64,000 bases of DNA, taken from assembly GCF_001423495.1 (NCBI RefSeq), contig NZ_LMOG01000017.1:186001-250000 (forward strand), given 5' to 3'. The translations under genes were made by a program, and so were the position numbers. The notes under the pieces were generated by a model, which saw nothing but the letters and a program-made list of their open reading frames with translations, was not told the origin of the DNA and ran no database searches. Shown here piece after piece: positions 26,297 through 34,447 of the stretch (positions are counted from its first letter, which is position 1; every line of letters starts with the position of its first letter). Origin of the DNA: Xanthomonas sp. Leaf131 (lineage in GTDB: Bacteria > Pseudomonadota > Gammaproteobacteria > Xanthomonadales > Xanthomonadaceae).

Positions 26297-27030
26297 GCGG
26301 CGTCGCCGATGCTGCGTTGCGCGGTGAGAAAGCGCTGCACGAATGGGTCGGCCGGGTGTTCCAGCAAGCTGCGTGCACTGCCCTGCTGCAGCACGCGGCC
26401 GGCGCGCATCAGCACCAGGGTGTCGGCCAGATACGCCGCTTCGGCAACATCGTGCGTCACCAGCACGACGGTCTTGCCGAGCTGGGCGAACAGTGCGCGC
26501 ATCTGCGCTTGCAGGTCGTAGCGCACGATCGGGTCGAGTGCGCCGAGCGGTTCGTCCAGCAGCAAGGCCGGTGGATCCAGCATCAAGGCGCGGATCAAGC
26601 CCACGCGCTGGCGCTGCCCGCCGGAAAGCTCGGCCGGATAGCGCGCCAGCAGCTCCGGCGGCAACTGGCACAGCGCGCACAAGGTTTCCAGGCGCTCCTC
26701 GATGCGTTGCCGCGTCCAGCCCAGCGTCTGCGCCAGCAACACCACATTGCTGCGCGCATCCAGATGCGGAAACAGCCCACCTTCCTGGATCACGTAACCG
26801 ATGCGTTGGCGCTGTGCCTGCAGGCTGGCGCGTTGCAGCGGCGCGCCATCGAAGATCACCGTACCGCTGTCCGGCCATTCCAGCCCGACCAGCATCCGCA
26901 GTACGGTGGACTTGCCGGCGCCGCTGGGGCCGATCAAGGCGGTAGTGATCCCGCTGGCGAATGTCAGCGTGACTGCATCAAGGGCAGTGGCCTGGCCGTA
27001 GCGACGGCTGACCTGATCGAGAGTGAACAT
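26293..27030 (-). CDS. Osmoprotectant ABC transporter ATP-binding protein
   Basis: A 245-residue ABC ATPase with Walker A GPSGAGKST, Q-loop YVIQEGGLFPHL, signature LSGGQRQR, Walker B ALLLDEP and the H-loop VTHD. It resembles OpuCA/OpuBA but is short: the C-terminal CBS domains that sense ionic strength in OpuA/OpuC are missing. It drives the fused binding-protein/permease encoded directly downstream with a 4-nt overlap. Start ATG 27030 (MFTLDQVSRRYGQATALD). Confidence 0.93.
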   Translation of the reverse strand: MFTLDQVSRRYGQATALDAVTLTFASGITTALIGPSGAGKSTVLRMLVGLEWPDSGTVIFDGAPLQRASLQAQRQRIGYVIQEGGLFPHLDARSNVVLLAQTLGWTRQRIEERLETLCALCQLPPELLARYPAELSGGQRQRVGLIRALMLDPPALLLDEPLGALDPIVRYDLQAQMRALFAQLGKTVVLVTHDVAEAAYLADTLVLMRAGRVLQQGSARSLLEHPADPFVQRFLTAQRSIGDAA

Positions 27031-27090
27031 GCGCGCGAGCTTGCCGGGCGCTGTGTCAGGCGAGCGCGAAGGCAGGCATGCCGGCGCCTG

Positions 27091-27465
27091 TCACCGCGGC
27101 GGCGCCAGCAATTCGCGGGCGCTCAGATAACCGTCGCCGTTGGCGTCCTGGCGCGCAAAGCGCTCGATCAGCGTGGCACGATGCGCGGTGCGGGTGATCG
27201 GTTTGCCGCGACGGCCGGGTAGTTCATCGCCCTGCAGCACGCCATCGTGATCCAGATCGCGTTGGTCGAAGGCGTAACTCATCCAGACCAGATATTCGTC
27301 GCGACTGACTCGGCCATCGCCATCGGTATCCATCCGTTGCAGATACTGCTGGCTGTCCTGTACCTGGGCCTGCGCGACAAGCGCAGGACCGCACACACCA
27401 CACGCCATCAGCATGCCGCGCACGATAAATCCATGTGGTCCACGCGCACGCACATCAGCACGCAT
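27091..27465 (-). CDS. Exported EF-hand calcium-binding protein
   Basis: A 124-residue protein with an N-terminal signal (hydrophobic MLMACGVCGPALVAQAQ) and three EF-hand loops: DTDGDGRVSRDE, DLDHDGVLQGDE and DANGDGYLSARE, each with the D-x-D/N-x-D-G pattern. Probably a periplasmic Ca2+ binder. The start is uncertain: ATG 27465 (chosen), ATG 27414 (very short signal) or GTG 27486, which would overlap the desaturase gene. The gene lies 10 nt after the desaturase stop on the same strand, so co-transcription is likely. Confidence 0.82.
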   Translation of the reverse strand: MRADVRARGPHGFIVRGMLMACGVCGPALVAQAQVQDSQQYLQRMDTDGDGRVSRDEYLVWMSYAFDQRDLDHDGVLQGDELPGRRGKPITRTAHRATLIERFARQDANGDGYLSARELLAPPR

Positions 27466-27475
27466 GTCGCCGCGC

Positions 27476-28681
27476 TCAGGCCCCACTCAGCGCATAACCC
27501 TTGAGCCGCGCCGCATACGCCTGCAAGGCGGCATTACCGCTGGCTTCGGCCTCGTGACACCACTGCTGCAATTGCTTGAGCCGTTCGGACGCATCATGGC
27601 TGCGCGCTTCCAGCACCGCCGTCAAACGCGCGCGGTACTCGACCAACGTGCGCATGCGCGGGCGCTCGGCCACCCAGTGCTGCAGTTGCGCACGCGCATC
27701 GGGCTTGAGCCAGCGCCCGTCGTCGACCAGACCCTTGCGCAGGCGCCGCGGCAGCAGCTGGCGCAGCTTGGCGCCGGTGGCAGCGGCCTCTTCGCGCAGT
27801 GCCGGGGTGAACACGTTGCGCTGGTAGTCGGTCATCGCCTGGAAGCGATGCGAGAGCAATGCCTTGAGCGTGTCGGCATCGGGCACGGCGATGTTGGGGC
27901 GGATATCCAGCGACGGCGCCACGCGCAGCACCTTGGCCAGACCGATCGCCTGCAAACCGCGAATCGCGATCCAGCCGATATCCAGCTCCCAGCGCCGCAT
28001 CGAAAACCGCGCCGAGCTTGGGAACGCATGATGGTTGTTGTGCAGTTCTTCACCGCCGATCCACAACGCCCACGGCGTCAGATTGGTGGAGGTGTCGGCC
28101 GATTCGAAATTGCGATACCCCCACCAATGGCCCAGGCCGTTGACCACACCGGCGGCCCAGAACGGAATCCACGCCATCTGGATCGCCCACAACGCAATGC
28201 CCGGCAAACCGAACAACACCGAGTTGATGACCAGCAACGCGATCGGGCCGGCGTTGGCATGCGGGGTATACAGATGACGCTCGATCCAGTCGGTGGGCGC
28301 GCCCTTGCCGTACTGCTCGATGTCGGCGCGCTGCGCGCGCGCTTCGCGGTACAGCTCCACGCCGCGCCAGAACACCTGGCGGATGCCCTTGGTCTGCGGG
28401 CTGTGCGGGTCCTCCTCGGTCTCGACCTTGGCGTGATGCTTGCGATGGATCGCCACCCATTCGCGGGTGATCATCGAGGTGGTGAGCCAGGTCCAGAAAC
28501 GGAAGACATGCGCGATGAGCGGATGGAAATCCACCCCGCGATGGGCCTGGCTGCGATGCAGGTACAAGGTCACTGCGAAGATGGTGAGCTGGGTGAACAC
28601 CAGCAGCACCGCCAGCATGCCCCACACGCCCAACCCGGCCACGCCGGAGGTCAGGAAGTCGATGATCGAATCGGACAACAT
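27476..28681 (-). CDS. Membrane fatty-acid desaturase (DesA/delta-9 type)
   Basis: A 401-residue di-iron membrane desaturase. The three histidine boxes are HRSQAHR (42-48), HRKHH (79-83) and HNNHH (214-218), arranged as in acyl-CoA/acyl-lipid delta-9 desaturases, with hydrophobic segments before and between them. Residues about 285-401 form a long helical, charged C-terminal extension not needed for the core fold. Start ATG 28681 (MLSDSIIDFL), with GGAA about 9 nt upstream. It introduces a double bond into membrane acyl chains, presumably in response to temperature. It is divergent from an ABC ATPase gene. Confidence 0.9.
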   Translation of the reverse strand: MLSDSIIDFLTSGVAGLGVWGMLAVLLVFTQLTIFAVTLYLHRSQAHRGVDFHPLIAHVFRFWTWLTTSMITREWVAIHRKHHAKVETEEDPHSPQTKGIRQVFWRGVELYREARAQRADIEQYGKGAPTDWIERHLYTPHANAGPIALLVINSVLFGLPGIALWAIQMAWIPFWAAGVVNGLGHWWGYRNFESADTSTNLTPWALWIGGEELHNNHHAFPSSARFSMRRWELDIGWIAIRGLQAIGLAKVLRVAPSLDIRPNIAVPDADTLKALLSHRFQAMTDYQRNVFTPALREEAAATGAKLRQLLPRRLRKGLVDDGRWLKPDARAQLQHWVAERPRMRTLVEYRARLTAVLEARSHDASERLKQLQQWCHEAEASGNAALQAYAARLKGYALSGA

Positions 28682-28748
28682 CGGCAGTTCCACAGCGGCG
28701 CCATCGTTTGGGTTGATGCAGACATGATGGGGGCGATGGCGGCAAACT

Positions 28749-28772
28749 TCACCCTTCGGATGCGTAGGGTGA
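28749..28772. promoter_or_regulatory. Small inverted repeat in desaturase/ABC divergent promoter
   Basis: TCACCCT (28749-28755) and AGGGTGA (28766-28772) form a perfect 7-bp inverted repeat with a 10-nt spacer in the 151-nt divergent intergenic region. Possible operator; no family assigned. Confidence 0.3.
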
Positions 28773-28832
28773 TCCCTGCATTCCTAAAGCGGTTCACACG
28801 TCTCCTTTCCTCACCTGGTTGATGTCATCCGT

Positions 28833-29666
28833 ATGACTGTTGCTGCCGATTCTGCCGTTGAACATGCCGTCCCGTTAATCGAACTCGACCAGGCCAGCGT
28901 GATGCGCGGGCAGGTGCGCGTGCTGCATGCCTTGAGCCTGCGCATCGCGCTCGGGCAGCACACCGCCATCTTGGGGCCCAATGGCTGCGGCAAATCCTCC
29001 TTCATCAAATTGATCACGCGCGAGCTGTATCCGCTGGTGCGCGCCGATGGCAAGCCGGCGGTGAAAGTGCTGGGCCAGACGCGTTGGCAGGTGGATCGGC
29101 TGCGCTCGCAACTGGGCATCGTCACCGGCGATCTGAGCGTCAACCTGGCCGACATGCCGGGGCTGGATGTTGAGAGCGCGGTGCTGTCGGGTTTCTTCGC
29201 AAGTTACGTGGTGCCACCGCATCGCGAGATCAGCGACGACATGCGCGCGCGGGCGCGTGAAGCGCTGGCGTTGGCGCGCGCATTGCCACTGTTGGACCGG
29301 CAATTTGCCGAGCTATCGGCCGGCGAAACCCGCCGCGTGCTGATCGCCCGTGCGCTGGTCAACCGGCCGCAAGCGCTGTTGCTGGACGAGCCGTCCACCG
29401 GTCTGGATCTGGTCGCGCGGCAACACCTGCTCGACAGCATGCGTCACCTCGCCCAGCAAGGCATCACGCTGGTGCTGGTGACCCACCACATCGAAGAAAT
29501 CGTGCCGGAGATCGCGCGGGTGATCCTGCTGCGCGCCGGCAGCGTGGTGGCCGATGGCACACGTGAAGCCCTGCTCACCGACGCCAGCCTGTCGGCAGTG
29601 TTCGACGGCCCGGTGCGGGTGCAACGCGACGGCGAGCGTTATTGGGCGACGGTTGGGGAAGGCTGA
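28833..29666 (+). CDS. ABC transporter ATP-binding protein without visible permease (YlmA/ModF-like)
   Basis: A 277-residue single ABC domain: Walker A GPNGCGKSS, signature LSAGETRR (non-canonical for LSGGQ), Walker B ALLLDEP, H-loop VTHH. The insertion GQTRWQVDRLRSQLGIVTGDL resembles the soluble ABC proteins of the YlmA/PhrA group related to ModF. No membrane subunit is adjacent, so it may work with a distant permease or be non-transport. Start ATG 28833 (MTVAADSAVEHAVPLIELD). Confidence 0.85.
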   Translation: MTVAADSAVEHAVPLIELDQASVMRGQVRVLHALSLRIALGQHTAILGPNGCGKSSFIKLITRELYPLVRADGKPAVKVLGQTRWQVDRLRSQLGIVTGDLSVNLADMPGLDVESAVLSGFFASYVVPPHREISDDMRARAREALALARALPLLDRQFAELSAGETRRVLIARALVNRPQALLLDEPSTGLDLVARQHLLDSMRHLAQQGITLVLVTHHIEEIVPEIARVILLRAGSVVADGTREALLTDASLSAVFDGPVRVQRDGERYWATVGEG

Positions 29667-29705
29667 GTTGCAAGCGCGGGCCGGGGCGCGGGGGTTGGGG
29701 TGGAC

Positions 29706-29934
29706 GTACGGGGCGGAGCCACCCTTGGAATCAGAAGACACCAAGCTTCGCTCGTACCCTCATCCGCCCCTACGGGGCACCTTCTCCCGAGGGGAGAAGG
29801 GACCAAGCCCCTCTCCTGCGGGAGAGGGGTTGGGGTGAGGGTACGGGGCGGAGCCACGCTTGAATCAGACCACACGAGGCTTTGCACGTACCCTCATCCG
29901 CCCCTGCGGGGCACCTTCTCCCGTGGGGAGAAGG
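29706..29934. repeat. Two direct copies of the CCCTCATCCGCC/CTTCTCCC repeat
   Basis: Copy 1 at 29706-29800 and copy 2 at 29841-29934 share TACGGGGCGGAGCCAC, CGTACCCTCATCCGCCCCT and CGGGGCACCTTCTCCC, each ending in a CTTCTCCC/GGGGAGAAGG hairpin. Between them, 29808-29829 is a hairpin of CCCCTCTCC with GGAGAGGGG. They fill most of the gap (29667-29996) between the ABC ATPase and the patatin gene, leaving about 60 nt for a promoter. Confidence 0.85.
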
Positions 29935-29996
29935 AACAGCAGCGGGTCGCGCGACGCGTGTATTCTCCCTCGCCATCCATCCAACATCCCGTCGCC

Positions 29997-31034
29997 ATGA
30001 CCGCGCTCCGCCGCCCACGCTTTCTCGCCTTGATCTCGTTGTTCGGTCTTCTCTCGGCCTGCGGCGGTGAACCGCGTCCTGCCATGCCCGCACCTGTCGT
30101 GCAGGCGCCCTCTGCCAGTGCGCCCAAGCCGGTGAAGATCGGCGTGGCGCTCGGTGGCGGTGCGGCCAAGGGGTTTGCGCATATCGGCGTGATCAAGATG
30201 CTTGAAGCCAACGGTTTTGCGCCGGTAGTGGTGTCGGGCACCAGTGCCGGCAGCGTGGTCGGCGCGTTGTATGCCAGCGGCATGGACGCATTTCAGATGC
30301 AGGAAAAAGCCGTTGCGCTCGACCAGACCAGCATCCGCGATGTGCGGCTGTTTTCCGGCGGTCTGGTGCAGGGACAGAAGCTGCAGGACTACGTCAACGA
30401 GCAGCTCGGCGGCAAACCGATCGACAAGCTGCGCAAGCCGTTCGCCGCGGTGGCCACGCGCCTGGAAGACGGCGAGCGCACCGTGTTTGTGCGCGGCAAT
30501 GCCGGCCAGGCGGTGCGCGCGTCCAGCAGCATTCCCGGCGTGTTCGAGCCGGTGACCATCGGCCAGTACCACTACGTGGACGGCGGCGTGGTCAGCCCGG
30601 TGCCGGTGGATGCCGCGCGTCAGCTCGGCGCCGAATTCGTGGTGGCGGTGGATATTTCCAGCAAGGCCAGCGGCAAGAATCCTGGCGATCTGTTGGGCAC
30701 CGTCAACCAGTCGATCTCGATCATGGGCCAGCGTCTGGGCGAGGCCGAACTCAAACGTGCCGACGTGGTGATCCGCCCCAAGGTCAGCGACATCGGTTCG
30801 GCCGATTTCAACCAGCGTGGCGCGGCGATCCTGGAAGGCGAACGCGCCGCGATGGCGGTGATGCCGCAGATCCGCGCCAAGATCGCGCAGTTGCAGGCGC
30901 AGCGCAGTAGCGCCACCCGCACGGCGGCCGATCAAGCCGCCGCGGCAAAAGCAGAAGCGTATCGGCGCTGCCTGGAAGAACGCTCGCGTTGGGAGAAACT
31001 GCGCGGCAAGGACGAGGCCTGCGTGGCGCCGTGA
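29997..31034 (+). CDS. Patatin-like phospholipase, lipoprotein
   Basis: A 345-residue serine lipase of the patatin/RssA family. The signal ends in the lipobox LLSAC (Cys22), so it is membrane anchored. Catalytic elements: oxyanion loop ALGGGAAKGFAH (51-62), nucleophile elbow GTSAG (Ser83) and the DGG acid (Asp195). The C-terminus has an Ala/Arg-rich helix (about 295-345). The ATG at 29997 is chosen because it starts the lipoprotein signal; the frame is open further upstream through repeats. It is convergent with the TonB receptor gene, separated by REP elements. Confidence 0.9.
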   Translation: MTALRRPRFLALISLFGLLSACGGEPRPAMPAPVVQAPSASAPKPVKIGVALGGGAAKGFAHIGVIKMLEANGFAPVVVSGTSAGSVVGALYASGMDAFQMQEKAVALDQTSIRDVRLFSGGLVQGQKLQDYVNEQLGGKPIDKLRKPFAAVATRLEDGERTVFVRGNAGQAVRASSSIPGVFEPVTIGQYHYVDGGVVSPVPVDAARQLGAEFVVAVDISSKASGKNPGDLLGTVNQSISIMGQRLGEAELKRADVVIRPKVSDIGSADFNQRGAAILEGERAAMAVMPQIRAKIAQLQAQRSSATRTAADQAAAAKAEAYRRCLEERSRWEKLRGKDEACVAP

Positions 31035-31198
31035 TGCGGATGCGGTGCGAGGCCATGCGGAGTTGATGCGTGGGCCGCGTAAGGCCATGCGGAGCTGAGC
31101 TGAGCGGGTGCGGCGCGCCTGTTTCGAGACACGCGCCGTTTAAATCCGATGCGTAGGGCGACTGCGTTGTTGATGCCTTAGAGCGTGTGCCGGACGGG

Positions 31199-31221
31199 GT
31201 CGCGGCCAAGGCCGCTCCTAC
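31199..31221. repeat. GTAG-type REP element, single
   Basis: GTCGCGGCCAAGGCCGCTCC followed by TAC, the reverse orientation of the GTAG REP. It is the first of three copies in the 376-nt gap (31035-31410) between the patatin and TonB-receptor genes. Confidence 0.85.
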
Positions 31222-31270
31222 GACGGCATGGCGGTTCTTTTCGGCGCGCTGGAGACGTGTCGGAACGCGG

Positions 31271-31372
31271 TCGCGGCCAGGGCCGCTCCTACAAGAGCGG
31301 GGCGGTGTTCGGGTGCATTGGCCAACGCCGGCACGGCCAGCACCGCTCTTGTAGGAGCGGCCCTGGCCGCGA
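31271..31372. terminator. Perfect 30-bp inverted REP pair between convergent genes
   Basis: Arms 31271-31300 and 31343-31372 are perfect reverse complements over 30 nt, with a 42-nt loop. Each contains the GTAG REP core (GTAGGAGCGGCCCTGGCCGC) plus the shared extension AAGAGCGG. Placed between the convergent stops at 31034 and 31411, it could act as a bidirectional terminator or mRNA 3'-end stabiliser. Confidence 0.7.
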
Positions 31373-31410
31373 TGCATTACCCGTAACGCAACAGCATCAT
31401 CGGCAACGCC

Positions 31411-33624
31411 TCAATAGCGCCAACGCAACGACACGCTGACAAACCGCGGCTCGCCATAGTTCTGGTAGTCCAGGTTGGCCCAGTAGGTTTTATCGAAGGC
31501 ATTGCGCACCGCCAGCGTGGCAGTCCACTGATCGCTGATGCGGTAGTTGGCGTTGAAGTGCACCAAGGCGTACGGGTTCTGCACCACGGTCACCGGTGTG
31601 GTGGCGCCGGTGCCGTCGCCGGTGGGGCGTTCGATATTGAAACCGCGTACCGCGCTCTGCCAACTGACGCCACCGCCGATGCTCAGGCGCTCCCAGGCGC
31701 CGGGCAGGCGCAGCTGCGTGGACAGCTGCAGGTAATCCTCGGGCAGGTTGGCGTAGATCGCATCGGTGGGCGGGCGCGTCACCTTGACGTGGGTAAAGCC
31801 GGCATTGACGGTCCAGCCAGGCAGGAGTTCGCCGTTGAGATCCATCTCCCAGCCACGGCTCTTGGTGCCGTTGATGCCGATATAGGCGGAATTGCCGTCC
31901 GGCAGCGAGGATTCCGGCTGGGTCATGTCGCGCACGGCGAAGTTGTCCTGCTTGGCTTCGAACACGGCGGCAGTGGCCATGGCGTGGCCGTCGAACAACT
32001 GCGCCTTGATGCCGGCTTCAAGGTTGGAGCCTTCCACCGGTGCGAGCAGGTTGTTGTCCTTGTCGCGGTAGTTCTGCGGATTGAAGATTTCGGTGTAGCT
32101 GGCGTACACCGACACATCCGGCACGATGTCGTAGACCAGTCCCACGTAAGGGGTGACTTCGTCGCTTACTTCATAGCGGCCACTGGTGCCGGTGTAGCTG
32201 CCGCTGGCATTGAAGGCCTGGGTGCGGGTTTCCCAGGAGCTCAGGCGTGCGCCGGCGATCAACGACAGCGGGTCGGCCAGACGAAACCGCGTGGAGGCAT
32301 ACACGCCGCGCTGGGTGGTGCGCGCCTCGTTACGGCGGCCGTTGCGCGCATAGGTCACTTCGGAGATATCGCCATCCCAGTTGCGGATGTCGGGGATGAA
32401 ATAGCAACGTTCGCTGCCGCAGGTAGCCCAGTCATCGGGATAGGTCTGCGCGGTGGGATAGGCGGTGGATTGCAGATCCTGCCAGCTGCCGCCGACCACC
32501 ACATCGTGCTGGCGGCCGAACAAGGAGAAACCGCCGGACAGGTACACGTCCACGCCATCGCGCGCATCGCTGGTTTCGCCGGCGGCGGTGCGCAGGAACA
32601 GGCCGCTGCCATCGGCGGCCGGATAGCCGGTGCCATAGACGCGCAGGCTCTGCACATCGCCCTTGGTGTGCGCGTAGTTGACGCGCAGCAACCAGTCCTC
32701 GCCGAAGCGCTGCTCGAGGTTGGCGAACGCAGTGCTGGTTTCGCGCTGCCAGCGGCTCCACTTGGGCGCCATGTTGGTCGAGCGCGGCAGGTTGGCCGGC
32801 GAACCATCGGCAGCGAAGAACGGCACCGTGCCCCAGGTCGAACCGACCGGGCTGTTGTCCTGGCGCTGGTAACCCACGGTGAGCGTGGTGCTGTCGGTCA
32901 GGTCGCCTTCCAGCACCGCCATGCCCGACATCTTGTTGTCGTGGTAGCGGTCGTAGTAGTAATCGCGATCCTGCCAGGCCGCCACCACGCGGCTGCGCCA
33001 GCGCCCGTCTTCGGTCAGCGGTACGTTGACGTCGGCCTGCATGCGGCGGAAATCCCAGGTGCCCGCACTCACCGCGAACGAGGCATCGAAGTCCTTGCCC
33101 GGGCGCTTGCGCAGCAGGTTGACCGTGGCCGAGGGAATGCCCGCGCCGGTGAGCAGGCCGTTGGCGCCGCGGATCACTTCGATGCGGTCGTAGAAGACGG
33201 TGTCGTATTCCTGATTGGTCGCGCCGCTGTAGGTCGGCAAGCCATCGACCTGAAAGTCGGTGATCTGGAAGCCGCGTGCGAAATACAGCGGGCGCTGGGT
33301 GTCGTAAAACGACACGTTGACGCCGGTGACGTTGCGCATCACATCGTCGATGCTGAAAAGCGATTGTTCTTCCAGCCGCTGCAGCCCGATCACGCTCACT
33401 GATTGCGGCGTTTCCTGCAGGGTGAGCGGCAAGCGCGTGGTGGTGGCCGGCTGCGCGCGGCTCACCGTGCCGTTGACGCTGACCTGATCGAGCGTTTTGG
33501 CGTTGGTCGCATCGGCAGCATCGGCGGCGTGGGTAGCGCCAGGCATCATCGCCAGCGCGCACAGCAAGGCGGCGGACAGCGTGGCCAGAGGAGCGGAAAT
33601 CGCGGGCATTGGAAGGTTTCTCAT
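31411..33624 (-). CDS. TonB-dependent siderophore receptor (FhuE/FpvA type)
   Basis: A 737-residue outer-membrane receptor for ferric siderophores. It has a signal peptide (residues 1-33, cleavage near THAAD), a TonB-box-like LDQVSVNG (about 45-52), a plug domain (LQETPQSVSVIGLQRLEEQ, YDRIEVIRGANGLLTG) and a beta-barrel ending in aromatic VSVSLRWRY. No N-terminal STN signalling domain is present, so it is a transporter rather than a transducer. A Fur-like box lies about 145 bp upstream. No siderophore synthesis genes are adjacent; xenosiderophore use is likely. Low-Cys loop CGSERC could form a surface disulfide. Confidence 0.93.
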   Translation of the reverse strand: MRNLPMPAISAPLATLSAALLCALAMMPGATHAADAADATNAKTLDQVSVNGTVSRAQPATTTRLPLTLQETPQSVSVIGLQRLEEQSLFSIDDVMRNVTGVNVSFYDTQRPLYFARGFQITDFQVDGLPTYSGATNQEYDTVFYDRIEVIRGANGLLTGAGIPSATVNLLRKRPGKDFDASFAVSAGTWDFRRMQADVNVPLTEDGRWRSRVVAAWQDRDYYYDRYHDNKMSGMAVLEGDLTDSTTLTVGYQRQDNSPVGSTWGTVPFFAADGSPANLPRSTNMAPKWSRWQRETSTAFANLEQRFGEDWLLRVNYAHTKGDVQSLRVYGTGYPAADGSGLFLRTAAGETSDARDGVDVYLSGGFSLFGRQHDVVVGGSWQDLQSTAYPTAQTYPDDWATCGSERCYFIPDIRNWDGDISEVTYARNGRRNEARTTQRGVYASTRFRLADPLSLIAGARLSSWETRTQAFNASGSYTGTSGRYEVSDEVTPYVGLVYDIVPDVSVYASYTEIFNPQNYRDKDNNLLAPVEGSNLEAGIKAQLFDGHAMATAAVFEAKQDNFAVRDMTQPESSLPDGNSAYIGINGTKSRGWEMDLNGELLPGWTVNAGFTHVKVTRPPTDAIYANLPEDYLQLSTQLRLPGAWERLSIGGGVSWQSAVRGFNIERPTGDGTGATTPVTVVQNPYALVHFNANYRISDQWTATLAVRNAFDKTYWANLDYQNYGEPRFVSVSLRWRY

Positions 33625-33766
33625 CGATCGGTGCGGACGCTGTGCGTCACGCGTCAGGAAAAACTGCTGGCAGGCGTGCGTGCCTCACTCGGACGACGAG
33701 CTGGCTGGCCCTGCCGGGCTGGCGGATCGACGAGGAACGACATGACCGGACGCGGCCAGAAGTTAT

Positions 33767-33785
33767 GCAAATGTAAATCGTTATC
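33767..33785 (-). promoter_or_regulatory. Fur-box-like site upstream of the siderophore receptor
   Basis: On the minus strand GATAACGATTTACATTTGC matches the 19-bp Fur consensus GATAATGATAATCATTATC at 13 positions. It lies in the 213-nt gap between the receptor and the Lrp gene. Iron repression of the receptor is expected, but the match is moderate. Confidence 0.5.
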
Positions 33786-33837
33786 GTTTGAGAGGCAAGT
33801 CACACTGCGCGAGCGCAGCTCTCCACCGGCACACGCA

Positions 33838-34320
33838 CTACGCCAGATGCGACAACGGCAGGCCTTCGGGCGCCTTGACGGTGCGCAATACGAAGCTGGA
33901 ATTGACGTCGGAGACGCCGGTCGCGTTGAGCAGGCGGTCGAGCAAAAACCGCGAGAAATGCTCCAGATCGCGCACCTGCACCTGCAGCAGATAATCCATG
34001 TCGCCAGTGAGTGCCCAGCAGGCCACCACCTCGTCCCAACCGCGCACGCCGTCAGCGAAATGCTCGATATCGGCCTGGCCGTGCTGTTCCAGCTGCACCC
34101 GCACGAAGGCCTGCAATCCCAGCCCCAGTGCGCGGGCATCCAGGCGCGCGCCGTAGCCGGCGATGATGCCGGCCGCCTCCAGTCGCTGGGTGCGGCGCAG
34201 GCAAGCCGAGGCCGACAGATTGACCTGCACCGCCAACTCCGCGTTGCTGCTGCGCCCCTGCGTCTGCAGCAAGGCGAGCAGACGCAGATCGGTGCGGTCC
34301 AAGGCGATTGGCTGATCCAT
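33838..34320 (-). CDS. Lrp/AsnC-family regulator, likely PhhA regulator
   Basis: A 160-residue Lrp-type regulator: N-terminal winged helix-turn-helix (LDRTDLRLLALLQTQGRSSN, SASACLRRTQRLEAAGII) and C-terminal RAM ligand-binding domain (FVRVQLEQHGQADIEHF, GDMDYLLQVQVRDLEHF). Divergent from phhA with 127 nt between start codons, an arrangement that usually means it senses phenylalanine or tyrosine and controls phhA and itself. A 12-bp inverted repeat and several TTGCGC half-sites in that gap are the probable binding sites. Start ATG 34320. Confidence 0.92.
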   Translation of the reverse strand: MDQPIALDRTDLRLLALLQTQGRSSNAELAVQVNLSASACLRRTQRLEAAGIIAGYGARLDARALGLGLQAFVRVQLEQHGQADIEHFADGVRGWDEVVACWALTGDMDYLLQVQVRDLEHFSRFLLDRLLNATGVSDVNSSFVLRTVKAPEGLPLSHLA

Positions 34321-34348
34321 ATGTTGCGCAGCAGCAGACGGTGACGCA

Positions 34349-34387
34349 CGAATCTTGCGCCTTCAAGCATTCGCCGCGCAAGATTCG
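34349..34387. promoter_or_regulatory. Palindromic site in the Lrp-regulator/phhA intergenic region
   Basis: CGAATCTTGCGC (34349-34360) and GCGCAAGATTCG (34376-34387) are perfect inverted repeats with a 15-nt spacer. Further TTGCGC hexamers occur at 34324 and 34396, so half-sites recur at about 20-31 bp intervals, as expected for a multimeric Lrp-type protein. Confidence 0.7.
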
Positions 34388-34447
34388 CAATCCCGTTGCG
34401 CGACCATCGGGCTAAGGTGAGCGCTGATCAACGGGAAGTGCCGCTGC

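Noticed and set aside
31558..33402. 614-codon open frame opposite the TonB receptor gene
   Set aside because: Gly/Ala/His-rich shadow frame with no domain; the minus strand encodes a full receptor.
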